64,000 bases of DNA from contig NZ_JACJSC010000002.1 in NCBI RefSeq assembly GCF_014697575.1, positions 248,001 to 312,000 on the forward strand. The letters run 5' to 3'. Below the pieces are notes generated by a model, which saw only the letters and a list, made by a program, of their open reading frames with translations, was not told the origin of the DNA and did not search any database. How positions within the stretch are numbered: the stretch's first letter is position 1; every line of letters starts with the position of its first letter. The position numbers and the translations under genes were made by a program. This document shows positions 23,820-32,373 of the stretch, piece by piece. This DNA comes from Planktothrix sp. FACHB-1365. Lineage in GTDB: Bacteria > Cyanobacteriota > Cyanobacteriia > Cyanobacteriales > Microcoleaceae.

Positions 23820-24770
23820 ATGGATTTGAATTTGTTTTTGCAATTATTTTTAAATGGTTTATCAATTGGTAGTGTTTACGCTATTTTTGCATTAGGATAT
23901 ACCCTAGTTTTTTCAATTTTAGGGGTGATTAATTTTGCTCATGGGGCTATTTTTACTTTGGGAGCTTATTTTACCTATACGTTATCGGGGGGAGTTTTTG
24001 GATTTAATGGATTATTAGCCAATGGAAAATTACCGTTTCAATTGCCCTTTTTTGTAGCCTTAATTTTAGGCAGTATTCTAGCGGGATTAGCCTCTATTCT
24101 GTTAGAACGATTAGCCTTTAAACCGTTAAGAGTTCGACGGGCTGATCCTTTATTAACCCTTGTTTCTAGTTTAGGGGCTGCGGTGGTAATTGTCAACGTG
24201 ATTCAATATTTAGTTGGGGCAGAAATTTACACTTTTCCTGATAATATTTATGGGAATATTCCCGCCGCTATTAATTTTGGAACTGAGACTCGACCGATTA
24301 TGATTAGAACCGTACAAGTGATTATTTTTGGAGTTTGTGCGGTCATCGTTGCTTTATTAACCTATCTGGTGAATGGAACGAAAATTGGCAAAGCGTTACA
24401 AGCCGTCGCCGAAGATGAAACCACCGCTAGTTTATTAGGAATTAACCCCGAACAATTTATTACAATCACCTTTTTTGTCAGTGGACTTTTAGCAGGATTA
24501 GCGGGAACCTTAGTGGGTTCTAGTGTCAGTATAGCAGGGCCGTATTTTGGAATTAGTTTTGGGTTGAAAGGGTTAGGGGTAATTGTTTTAGGCGGGTTAG
24601 GAAGTATCCCGGGCGCAGTAATTGGAGGGTTATTATTAGGATTAGCAGAAGCCTTTGTTCCTCCTGATTTTTCCGGCTATCGAGAGGCGATTTCTTTTGC
24701 TATTCTGTTTATTATGTTATTAGTTCGACCGGAAGGATTATTAGGACGTAAACGGATTCAAAAGGTATAA
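23820..24770 (+). CDS. livH: LivH-type ABC permease
   Basis: This 316-residue inner-membrane permease has about eight hydrophobic helices. It opens LFLQLFLNGLSIGSVYAIFA and continues with LGVINFAHGAIFTLGAYF, the LivH signature. The cytoplasmic coupling segment (AVAEDETTASLLGINPEQFI) contacts the ATPases. It pairs with the LivM-type permease downstream and corresponds to NatC of cyanobacterial neutral amino acid uptake. It is the second gene of the operon. Confidence 0.9.
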   Translation: MDLNLFLQLFLNGLSIGSVYAIFALGYTLVFSILGVINFAHGAIFTLGAYFTYTLSGGVFGFNGLLANGKLPFQLPFFVALILGSILAGLASILLERLAFKPLRVRRADPLLTLVSSLGAAVVIVNVIQYLVGAEIYTFPDNIYGNIPAAINFGTETRPIMIRTVQVIIFGVCAVIVALLTYLVNGTKIGKALQAVAEDETTASLLGINPEQFITITFFVSGLLAGLAGTLVGSSVSIAGPYFGISFGLKGLGVIVLGGLGSIPGAVIGGLLLGLAEAFVPPDFSGYREAISFAILFIMLLVRPEGLLGRKRIQKV

Positions 24771-24774
24771 TTGA

Positions 24775-24830
24775 AGAGGGAACAGGGAACAGAAGGGAAA
24801 AGAAAATAGGGAATAGGGGATAGGACAAAG
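24775..24830 (+). repeat. Degenerate GGGAACA/GGGAATA short tandem repeat
   Basis: Units such as GGGAACAGGGAACAG are followed by GGGAAAAG, GGGAATAG and GGGGATAG variants between two permease genes. They resemble the heptamer short tandem repeats of filamentous cyanobacteria. A cleaner array lies at 44048-44076. Confidence 0.6.
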
Positions 24831-24893
24831 TAATTGGCTATCCGAACAATTATTAGTAGCAAACATTAAAGGATGAAATATTAATTAAAATCT

Positions 24894-25856
24894 ATGATTA
24901 ATTTTTTAAACACCTATGGATTTTTAATCGTTTCGATGCTATTTGGAGCGGTTCTTGGGCTGTCTGTTTATTTACCCTTAATGGCGGGTCAACTCTCCTT
25001 AGCAACCCCTGGATTTTATGCGTTAGGGGGTTATATTGCTGCCATTTTATCAACTCAAGTCTTTAAATTCACGGGGACTATTTTTCCCTTTCCTTTCCTC
25101 TTAATAGAACTATTGATAACAACCTTAGTTTCTGCTATTTTAGCCATAGCATTAGGAATTCCGGTACTGAGATTACGGGGAATTTACTTAGCAATTTCAA
25201 CCATTGCTTTTGTGGAAATTTTAAGGGTTTTAGCATTAAATTTAGAGATAACCGGAGGAGCGGTTGGTATTTTTGGAATTCCGCAACCTTTTGCAACGCC
25301 CTTAGAATATTTATGGGTGGCGATTCCTTTATTAATTCTAAGTATGCTTTTCTTATATCGCTTAGAAAAAATTAAAGCGGGACGAGCGTTTAGTGCCATT
25401 CGAGAAGATGAATTAGCCGCCGATTCGATGGGAATTAACCCCACTTATTATAAAGCATTATCCTTTACATTGGGGGCAATTTTAGCCGGATTAGTGGGAA
25501 CGATTAGCGCCCATTTTATCAATACTTGGAATGCTCGTCAAGGAACCTTTGATAGTAGTATTATTTATTTAGCTTTTGTGTTAATTGGAGGGTCAAGAAC
25601 CTTTTGGGGGCCAGTTTTAGGGGGAATTATTCTCACCGCCTTACCTGAAGTGTTACGGGGAATGGGGGGAATGAGTAGTTTACCCTTATGGTTAGCTCAA
25701 TTTTTACGGGATGGTCGTTTAATTATTTTTGGGGTGTTATTGGTTTTGGGATCAATTTTTTATCCCCAAGGCTTAATTACTCCTGAATTATTAAATAAAA
25801 TCGCTCGAAAAAATCCGTTTCGAGGAATTTTAAACAAACAATCCATTAAAGGTTAA
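24894..25856 (+). CDS. livM: LivM-type ABC permease
   Basis: This 320-residue permease partners LivH. Hydrophobic helices carry LMAGQLSLATPGFYALGGYI, and the coupling motif is AIREDELAADSMGINPTYYK, typical of LivM (NatD in cyanobacteria). It lies four bases before the LivG-type ATPase gene, so the two are tightly coupled. A 123-bp gap with short tandem repeats separates it from livH. Confidence 0.9.
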   Translation: MINFLNTYGFLIVSMLFGAVLGLSVYLPLMAGQLSLATPGFYALGGYIAAILSTQVFKFTGTIFPFPFLLIELLITTLVSAILAIALGIPVLRLRGIYLAISTIAFVEILRVLALNLEITGGAVGIFGIPQPFATPLEYLWVAIPLLILSMLFLYRLEKIKAGRAFSAIREDELAADSMGINPTYYKALSFTLGAILAGLVGTISAHFINTWNARQGTFDSSIIYLAFVLIGGSRTFWGPVLGGIILTALPEVLRGMGGMSSLPLWLAQFLRDGRLIIFGVLLVLGSIFYPQGLITPELLNKIARKNPFRGILNKQSIKG

Positions 25857-25859
25857 CCG

Positions 25860-26639
25860 ATGAGTTCATCAACAGTACAACCGATTTTAGAAGTACAAGG
25901 TTTAACCCGATATTTCGGCGGCTTATTAGCGGTTGATCAGGTATCTTTTACCGTTCAAGATCAAGAAATATTCGGTTTAATTGGCCCCAATGGAGCCGGA
26001 AAAACCACATTATTTAATTTAATTACCGGGTTAATTCCGCCTTCTCAGGGTTCATTGATTTATCAAAATCATCCCATCACTCAATTAAAACCTTATCAAA
26101 TTGCAGAACAAGGAATTGCCAGAACCTTTCAAAATCTGCGGTTATTTGGCAATTTATCCGCTTTAGAAAATGTTGCGATCGCTCGTCATATTCACAACAA
26201 ATCTAATCTGATTTCAGGGATTTTAGGTTTACCGAAAGCGGTACAAATTGAACATAAAAACTATGAGAAAGCTAGAGAATTATTAGCCATATTTGGATTA
26301 ACAGATCGAGTTGAACAAAAGGCTTGTAATTTTGCTTATGGCGACCAACGACGCTTAGAAATTGCCCGTGCGTTAGCCTTAGAACCGAAATTATTATTAT
26401 TAGATGAACCTGCGGCGGGTATGAACCCCAGCGAGAAAAAAGAACTGAGTGATTTAATTCGACAAATTGCTAAACAATTTCAGTTAACGGTAATTTTAAT
26501 TGAACATCACGTTCCCTTGGTGATGGGGTTGTGCGATCGCATTGCGGTTTTAGATTTTGGTAAATTGATTGCATTAGGAGAACCGGAAATTGTGAGAAAT
26601 AATCCTGCGGTCATCGAAGCTTATTTAGGAGATGAATAA
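25860..26639 (+). CDS. livG: LivG-type ABC transporter ATPase
   Basis: This 259-residue cytosolic ATPase has Walker A GPNGAGKTT, Q-loop near TFQNLRLF, an LSGGQ-equivalent FAYGDQRR, Walker B LLLLDEPAAG and switch His in LIEHHVPLV. The FAYGDQRR variant and the long Q-loop-to-signature helix are typical of LivG (NatA). It energises uptake through LivHM together with LivF, whose gene starts three bases after this stop. Confidence 0.92.
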   Translation: MSSSTVQPILEVQGLTRYFGGLLAVDQVSFTVQDQEIFGLIGPNGAGKTTLFNLITGLIPPSQGSLIYQNHPITQLKPYQIAEQGIARTFQNLRLFGNLSALENVAIARHIHNKSNLISGILGLPKAVQIEHKNYEKARELLAIFGLTDRVEQKACNFAYGDQRRLEIARALALEPKLLLLDEPAAGMNPSEKKELSDLIRQIAKQFQLTVILIEHHVPLVMGLCDRIAVLDFGKLIALGEPEIVRNNPAVIEAYLGDE

Positions 26640-26642
26640 ATT

Positions 26643-27344
26643 ATGTTAGAATTAGTGAATGTATCTGTTAATTATGGTTCTATTCAAGCTTTAAAAGACA
26701 TTAATATTGTCGTAAATCAAGGGGAAATTGTCACCTTAATAGGAGCCAATGGAGCCGGAAAAACGACTACATTAAAAACGATTTCTCGCTTAATTAATCT
26801 TCGTCAAGGAAAACTAATTTATCAAGGAAAAGATATCACAAATTTACGACCTGATCAAGTGGTTAAAATGGGTATCGCCCAAAGTCCTGAAGGTCGGAGA
26901 ATTCTATCTCGACAAACCATATTAACCAATTTAGAATTAGGAGCTTATAGCCGCAGCGATCGCTTAGGAATTAAAACGGATATTGAAAAACAATTTATCA
27001 CCTTTCCCCGGTTAGCTGAACGAAAACATCAATTAGCAGGAACCCTTAGTGGTGGAGAACAACAAATGTTAGCGATCGCCCGTGCGGTGATGAGTCGTCC
27101 TCAGTTATTATTATTAGATGAACCCAGTTTAGGATTAGCCCCCCAAATTGTTAGAGAAATCTTCTCAGTTATTCGTCAACTGAATCAATCCGGTGTTACG
27201 ATTTTATTAGTCGAACAAAATGCCAATTTAGCCTTAGAAATTGCAGATCGAGGTTATGTTTTAGAAGCGGGTTGTTTAACGTTAACTGGAAAAGCTTCTG
27301 AGTTATTAACCGATGAACGAGTTAAACAAGCTTATTTAGGTTAA
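26643..27344 (+). CDS. livF: LivF-type ABC transporter ATPase
   Basis: This 233-residue ATPase has Walker A GANGAGKTT, the QSPEGRRILSRQT segment typical of LivF, signature LSGGEQQML, Walker B LLLLDEPSLGLAP and switch His region replaced by LLVEQNANLAL as usual in LivF. It completes the importer (NatE counterpart). It is the last gene of the operon and is followed by a 220-bp inverted-repeat element. Confidence 0.92.
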   Translation: MLELVNVSVNYGSIQALKDINIVVNQGEIVTLIGANGAGKTTTLKTISRLINLRQGKLIYQGKDITNLRPDQVVKMGIAQSPEGRRILSRQTILTNLELGAYSRSDRLGIKTDIEKQFITFPRLAERKHQLAGTLSGGEQQMLAIARAVMSRPQLLLLDEPSLGLAPQIVREIFSVIRQLNQSGVTILLVEQNANLALEIADRGYVLEAGCLTLTGKASELLTDERVKQAYLG

Positions 27345-27361
27345 AAATAAAATTTATACAA

Positions 27362-27581
27362 ACTCTTTGTAGGATGGGCTATGCCCATCATCAACCCCTA
27401 ATAAAAGCCATTAAGCTGTTACGCACTTAAATTTTAGATCTTAGCGAGCGGGGACGCTCGCACTGCAATAATTCCACGATTTCGTACTATACACTTTAGG
27501 CGCTGAACAGCTTACCATCCCATAGATATATTATGCTTAATTTAGGAGGTAGGTGATGGGCATAGCCCATCCTACAGAGTT
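27362..27581. mobile_element. MITE-like element with 28-bp terminal inverted repeats
   Basis: The left end (27362-27390, containing GTAGGATGGGCTATGCCCAT) is inverted at the right end (27554-27581). A second inverted pair (TAAGCTGTT/AACAGCTTA) lies inside, and a GCGAGCG/CGCTCGC hairpin sits near 27445-27462. There is no coding sequence. The whole 220 bp can fold into one long nested hairpin. Confidence 0.65.
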
Positions 27582-27643
27582 AATATCAAATTAAATTGTA
27601 AATGCTGGTCAACGTCCCCTCATTCCCCTTAATAGTTAAATTC

Positions 27644-28471
27644 TTATTGAGGATGAACACTTCCATCCGGTAAAATCGCCCCTTGTAATTTAGCTCCTGT
27701 TAATTTTACCATAATTTTATCCCCTATTCCTACTTTTGCCCCCGTTAAATTGGCACATCTTAAATCAGCCCCACTTAAATCAGCCCCAATTAAATTAGCT
27801 TCTTGTAAATTTGCATAGGTTAAATTAGCTTGTAAAAAATTAGCTCGAAATAAATTAGCTTTATATAAACAAGCACCACTCAAGTTAACTTTATGTAAAA
27901 ACGCATCACTTAAATCAGCTTCACTTAAGTCCGCACCGCTTAAATTTCGGCTGGAAAAATCCCGTTCTTTTAAATCTTTCCCTTTAAAACTTAATCCACT
28001 TAATTCTGTGGGTTTAGGGGGAGGTGGTGGTGGAGAAGGTGGTGTTTGCGGTTGAGAATTAACAGAAGTTGGAGAACGCTGAAAAGTTGCATTTTCAGGA
28101 GTTTTTACACGGCTTTGATAGGTCGAAGATTGATAGGAAGAAGACGGGCGTTGATGGGTGTTGGAAGTCGAATGTCCTGATCCATTGGAGGACGATTTAG
28201 GATAAGCTTCTGAACGCTGAACTGTTGATGAGCGTTGAGTTGAATTCGATGAAGAACGACGCAATAAAGAACGTAATTTATCCCGTGCTTGGTTAATTTC
28301 TTTAAGTTTTTCCTCAGCGATTTTTCTTAATCGTTGATTCTCTTCAGGAATGCGATCGGGATGCCAAATAAATGCCAAGTCTTTATAAGCTTGATCCACC
28401 AATTCTAAGGAGGCACCAGGCTTAAGATCTAACACTTTATAGTAGTAATTCAATTCACCCGGAGTTATCAT
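27644..28471 (-). CDS. J-domain protein with C-terminal pentapeptide repeats
   Basis: The ATG at 28471 gives 275 residues. The N-terminal J domain (about 8-65) has the HPD motif in FIWHPDRIPEEN and should stimulate an Hsp70 ATPase. A Ser/Thr/Pro-rich linker with PPPPPP follows. The C-terminal 95 residues are pentapeptide repeats (A-D/N-L-x-x), for example LSGADLSEADLSDAFLHKVN, a right-handed quadrilateral beta-helix. Such fusions are known in cyanobacteria. The client is unknown. Confidence 0.85.
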   Translation of the reverse strand: MITPGELNYYYKVLDLKPGASLELVDQAYKDLAFIWHPDRIPEENQRLRKIAEEKLKEINQARDKLRSLLRRSSSNSTQRSSTVQRSEAYPKSSSNGSGHSTSNTHQRPSSSYQSSTYQSRVKTPENATFQRSPTSVNSQPQTPPSPPPPPPKPTELSGLSFKGKDLKERDFSSRNLSGADLSEADLSDAFLHKVNLSGACLYKANLFRANFLQANLTYANLQEANLIGADLSGADLRCANLTGAKVGIGDKIMVKLTGAKLQGAILPDGSVHPQ

Positions 28472-28486
28472 GGCAGGAGTCCGCAA

Positions 28487-28952
28487 TTAAGAATTTAGCA
28501 GTTATAATTAAGAATTAGAAAAAATTTCTCAATTCTTAATTTTGATCCTAGTTTTTAAATCAACATCGGATCTAGGAGAGATAGAAACTGGCAATCTATA
28601 TTAGTGCTACAGCTTAACATAGTTATCTCTACCTTGGGGTTTTTTATCGGCGAAATGGGTTTAAAACCCGGTGCTTTGAAGATCGGCTTCATATTAAGTT
28701 GTCTATTGACGCCTAAGTGATGCTACCATTTTCGACAACACCGAGCTACCCTATACAATAACATCAGTGGTCTGTAAAGCTATTGGTTCAGCCTGGGCCA
28801 GTGCTAGTCCATATTTAGCAGCAGGAGTTCTAAAAACCTTACCTCAACTTGTGCCGATTGTTTAAACCTTTTACAGAAGAACCCTTCTAACCAATTAACA
28901 ATGAGCAGTACCCTCACCTTAAACCTTTAACAATTCACAATTCAGGAGAATT
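28487..28952. other. 466-bp stretch with remnant open frames upstream of the polymerase-like module
   Basis: Two short open frames without start codons lie at about 28568-28714 (STLGFFIGEMGLKPGALKIG) and 28713-28865 (ending LAAGVLKTLPQLVPIV). They are in different frames and meet near 28714, which suggests a decayed, frameshifted gene that I cannot identify. The left copy of a 17-bp direct repeat is at 28640-28656. A GGAG site precedes the next ATG. Confidence 0.4.
28640..28656. repeat. 17-bp direct repeat flanking the polymerase-like module (left)
   Basis: TTTTTTATCGGCGAAAT is identical to 32339-32355, in the same orientation. The right copy overlaps the stop codon and last codons of the phosphodiester-glycosidase gene. 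It may be an insertion-site duplication or chance. Confidence 0.5.
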
Positions 28953-29318
28953 ATGCCAATAGTATTTAAGAACATACAATTCAAAGAAGATGAAAGTGAA
29001 GACCATATAGGAGCAGGCATTTACATTCTAGGGTTACGAGGAAGTATGATCCATAAAGGATATGCTGGAATCTTCGATAGGAATAAGATAAGAACTTTCA
29101 TCATTGAGTTTGCTAAAGAAATACTTAATGATCCTAATGAATCTCTGAATGAATCTCTAGCAGACTATGAATATTTATGGGCATTTCATATTAATGATGA
29201 TCGTGAAATTGCCCTGATGTTTGATTTAATAGATATTGATAACCCGATAGAAATTTTTGATAAAACTATTCAGAAAACTATCTGGGATTCAGTGAAGCCA
29301 TCAGAGGAACCTTTTTAG
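28953..29318 (+). CDS. Hypothetical protein of the polymerase-like module
   Basis: This acidic 121-residue soluble protein follows a strong site (AGGAG). Its first 16 residues (MPIVFKNIQFKEDESE) resemble the start of the 888-residue protein encoded 48 bp downstream (MPTDFENIVLREDGSE), while the rest differs. No domain is recognised. The shared start and tight spacing suggest the two are co-expressed and may share a targeting or interaction tag, or arose by duplication of the 5' end. Confidence 0.6.
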   Translation: MPIVFKNIQFKEDESEDHIGAGIYILGLRGSMIHKGYAGIFDRNKIRTFIIEFAKEILNDPNESLNESLADYEYLWAFHINDDREIALMFDLIDIDNPIEIFDKTIQKTIWDSVKPSEEPF

Positions 29319-29366
29319 TTCTTTTTACTTTTTAGTTCTTTACATTTACTTTGAGGAGACGAAGTT

Positions 29367-32033
29367 ATGCCGACAGATTTTGAGAATATAGTGCTACGAG
29401 AAGATGGGAGCGAAGGTGAGATAACAACAATCTCGACTTTCAAAGTTTGGGATTGCATAACTCAGAGGTATTCATCTGCACCACCAGTAGTTCTCCGTAA
29501 TACAATGTTAGGGGCTCTATATCCTGATAAGAAGTTTATTATTGGGGAAATTCCTAAAACAGCTAAAGACTCAAGATTATTAGACGCATTTAAAGTTCCA
29601 GGGGTTCAAGACCCCTATTTTTTAGATTTAGCATCTAATTCAAGAACCCCTGGAAGGTTTTTATTTACTCCGAAAAGGACAATTGGGAAACATTATTTTG
29701 AAGAAGATTGGAAACGAATTGTTTATGGTTCGATATTACATACTGAATGCAATCGAATGTTTTATCGGGAGATGAAATACATTGTTGTTGATGATGAACG
29801 TCAAGATCGGGATGGGAATGCCCAAGATGATGGAGTAAATGGTGTTCATTGGAACTCTGGAGATTGTCATGCAAAAATGTCTAAAAGTCTTTTATACCTG
29901 TTAGAAGCTATTGAGACTGACCCTGGGAATCCAATTGATATTGATCCAAATAATCCTGATCATCCAATAACAGTTCAATTCTGTGCTGCATTATTTCAAA
30001 AATGGGTGGCAAAAGGAACCGCTTCCTATCATCCTAAATTTGAATTAGATAAACGTTTTACTGATTATGATTTAGTTATTCCTCTCTCTTGTTTTAAAGG
30101 TAATAAACCCGCACTCGGTAATCATACAGGTAAAGTTCTAATTGGTGTAGTTAATGAGGCTGAAGAACGGCGTGCCAAAGCAGGTTGGATGTTATGGCAA
30201 TGGTTTACTTTTGAAACCCTAGAAAAAGATGGAATCATTAGTAAACTCCATGAGAAATGTCAGAAACTAAGTTCAGCACTTGATGACATCCATAAATTAG
30301 CTGATGTTCTGCGAATTGATCTTGATGAAGCCGAACAAGAATTAGCTGATCTTGACGATAATCCCGATGCAGAAGTAGCTTATGTTGATTCGGTTCTCAA
30401 GATAATTAAAGCTGATAAAGCTGGGGTTTTAATATTGCATCCTTATGTTCTTCTCAAGATTAAATTTAGACTGAGAGAGATGTGGAAAAACCTGGCTAAA
30501 TCAGCCGGAGTCCGATTCTATTCTGTTATGTGTACTTCTGATACCTACCTGGAAAAATATCAACAAGCTGATGGCAATGATTTTGTTTATCAACCCAAAA
30601 CTTTCTGTTCACCAAGTTTTAAAGAAGGCTCTTATATTGTATTTGGTAATTCGATGCGACATTGGGGAAATGTTCAACTTTGGAATAATGTTTATGAAGG
30701 TAACTTCAAAAATACTAAAGGAATCCTCGCCGCAACTCGTGAACTTTTATTGAGTCTTGGGAGGGATTCCAACGGCGATTATATTCAATTAATAAATAGT
30801 CAAAGATATCCATCCATTACTGCTGCTTTATATGATATGGATAGCCCTCCAAAAGTTAAGAAATTTCCTAAAGTTGCATTCAAAGGAAATCTTCAACAAA
30901 TTGCCGTTAATTCAATGAATAATCTAGCTGGTCTTGTTGCTAGTTTGATGGGACGAGCTAGAGCTATTGGTGTTGAGTTAATTGTTCTCAATATTCCCGG
31001 TGAAGGTGAGATGAGAATAATTGATTTCCTCTCTCAAGAACTCCAAATTGCTGTTGATAGTTTGAAATCCGCTTATCCTAATAATCAAAAAGGGCTTGCT
31101 GTTGTTCGGGAATTTCTTGATAAATCTGGTGCTGATATTCAGTGGCTTAAAGACCTTAAATCTGATGATTGTTACTATACTCGTCCCTGTCAAGTCAATC
31201 CCAATTTAACTGATACTGTTACTCGGATTATTCAATTAGTTAACTCCTACTATAGACAACCAAATCTCCAGGAAGATACCGTTCCTAAAGATTATCGATT
31301 TACTCTATTTTCTGATGTTTATACTGACGAGATTCAAGAAGCTATTGCAAAACGAGAACGAGATGCTTATCGGATTGAAATGGGAGATGCAATAGCTTAT
31401 AAATCTCAAACTGAAGATGATAGATTAATTAAGGAAGTTACGGACAAATTTAAAGCTCAAACAGAAGTTATTTTAAGGGAAACCCTCAATCCTTTCAGGA
31501 AACCTTACCCGCCAAGAACTTGGGCGGCGGCTTATTGGAGAAGCAATCATTTAGCACAATCGGGAACTGCCTCTTTGGTCTTTTTACTATTTTGTGATGA
31601 AATTATTAGCGAACTGAAGTCAAAGAGCAGTAAGAAAGTCGGGCTAATGTGGATTTTTGCAGTTCAATACACCGCTTTTGCTCGTCCTCAATCTAATGCT
31701 TGGAAAGGAGAAGAATTAACAGTTAGAAGTACGTTCAGAACCGTTAATGGAAAAGAAAGACCTAGCATAGAAGGTAAATTCGACGGTCAGCCAGGATTCA
31801 TTGACATGGGGCTAATCCCAGAAAAAGATATTGCTCTCTTTCCTAGTGGCTGGACAAACAGAGTTAAAATCTTTGCCAAAACTTATGAGAACGATAGATA
31901 TCCCCGCAAAATGTCACCTAACGATGTTTGTACCAGTCTCTATTTATTTTCCGTTGATATGGATCAACAAGATATTGATGATTTTATGACTGACCATTGG
32001 CAATCAAGCTCTCGTTTTAATCCTCTTCCTTGA
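29367..32033 (+). CDS. Putative two-barrel RNA polymerase (RdRP/YonO-like), divergent
   Basis: This 888-residue protein is preceded by GAGGAG. In order it shows motifs resembling those of cellular RNA-dependent RNA polymerases and phage YonO: DDGVNG near 154-159; a Q211-x(4)-K216-G217 strand (LFQKWVAKGTASYHP); DLVIPLSCFKG at 235-245; a glycine-rich barrel strand GSYIVFGNSMRHWGNVQLW at 421-439, comparable to the G-x-V-x-x-x-N-P-x-x-H-x-G-D-V-R segment of RDR proteins; a GRDSNGD loop with Asp467, Asn469, Asp471, where the family has D-x-D-G-D; NSMNNLAGLVASLM at 515-528; and QIAVDSLK with Asp564 and Lys567. A helical, acidic insertion lies at about 285-345. Asn469 replaces a catalytic Asp, so activity is doubtful unless the motif tolerates it. 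The assignment is by motif order only. Confidence 0.55.
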   Translation: MPTDFENIVLREDGSEGEITTISTFKVWDCITQRYSSAPPVVLRNTMLGALYPDKKFIIGEIPKTAKDSRLLDAFKVPGVQDPYFLDLASNSRTPGRFLFTPKRTIGKHYFEEDWKRIVYGSILHTECNRMFYREMKYIVVDDERQDRDGNAQDDGVNGVHWNSGDCHAKMSKSLLYLLEAIETDPGNPIDIDPNNPDHPITVQFCAALFQKWVAKGTASYHPKFELDKRFTDYDLVIPLSCFKGNKPALGNHTGKVLIGVVNEAEERRAKAGWMLWQWFTFETLEKDGIISKLHEKCQKLSSALDDIHKLADVLRIDLDEAEQELADLDDNPDAEVAYVDSVLKIIKADKAGVLILHPYVLLKIKFRLREMWKNLAKSAGVRFYSVMCTSDTYLEKYQQADGNDFVYQPKTFCSPSFKEGSYIVFGNSMRHWGNVQLWNNVYEGNFKNTKGILAATRELLLSLGRDSNGDYIQLINSQRYPSITAALYDMDSPPKVKKFPKVAFKGNLQQIAVNSMNNLAGLVASLMGRARAIGVELIVLNIPGEGEMRIIDFLSQELQIAVDSLKSAYPNNQKGLAVVREFLDKSGADIQWLKDLKSDDCYYTRPCQVNPNLTDTVTRIIQLVNSYYRQPNLQEDTVPKDYRFTLFSDVYTDEIQEAIAKRERDAYRIEMGDAIAYKSQTEDDRLIKEVTDKFKAQTEVILRETLNPFRKPYPPRTWAAAYWRSNHLAQSGTASLVFLLFCDEIISELKSKSSKKVGLMWIFAVQYTAFARPQSNAWKGEELTVRSTFRTVNGKERPSIEGKFDGQPGFIDMGLIPEKDIALFPSGWTNRVKIFAKTYENDRYPRKMSPNDVCTSLYLFSVDMDQQDIDDFMTDHWQSSSRFNPLP

Positions 32034-32112
32034 CCATTCCCTTGATGACTAACTTGACCAATTAGATAAATACAATTACAATCAAATTACAAACGAGTTA
32101 CATTACATTCTA

Positions 32113-32373
32113 ATGGATACAACATACATTGAGAAAACAACTGGATTTTCTGAACAAACCGTTAATTCAGTAATTGACGGTTTGATTAAGTTTATTCAAT
32201 TGGAATTACGGGCAGGGAATGAAGTTAAAGTTTCCGAATTTGGTGTTTTCTTTCCTCAAGAATTCTCCTAAAGAAAATCTCCCAATCTCGGCATCGAAGA
32301 AACTATCACTGTTAAACCCGTAACCAAACCTAAAATCCTTTTTTATCGGCGAAATACCGCTAAACCATTGTGA
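32113..32373 (+). pseudogene. HU/IHF-like DNA-binding protein gene with in-frame stop
   Basis: The frame from ATG 32113 encodes MDTTYIEKTTGFSEQTVNSV and VKVSEFGVFFPQEFS, matching the helical half and G-F beta strand of HU. It then hits TAA at 32269-32271. The same frame continues (RKSPNLGIEETITVKPVTKP) to TGA at 32373, giving about 86 codons, a normal HU length. The 3' end overlaps the convergent envelope gene by 31 bp. The product may be a truncated 52-aa peptide. It is the third gene of the polymerase-like module. Confidence 0.65.
32339..32355. repeat. 17-bp direct repeat flanking the polymerase-like module (right)
   Basis: This is the identical partner of 28640-28656. It spans the last codons and stop of the minus-strand glycosidase gene (FRR, stop) and lies inside the HU-like frame. 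Confidence 0.5.

Noticed and set aside
27362-27581. CRISPR-like repeat spacing
   Set aside because: Only one inverted pair is present, with no regularly spaced direct repeats; no CRISPR array was seen anywhere in the window.
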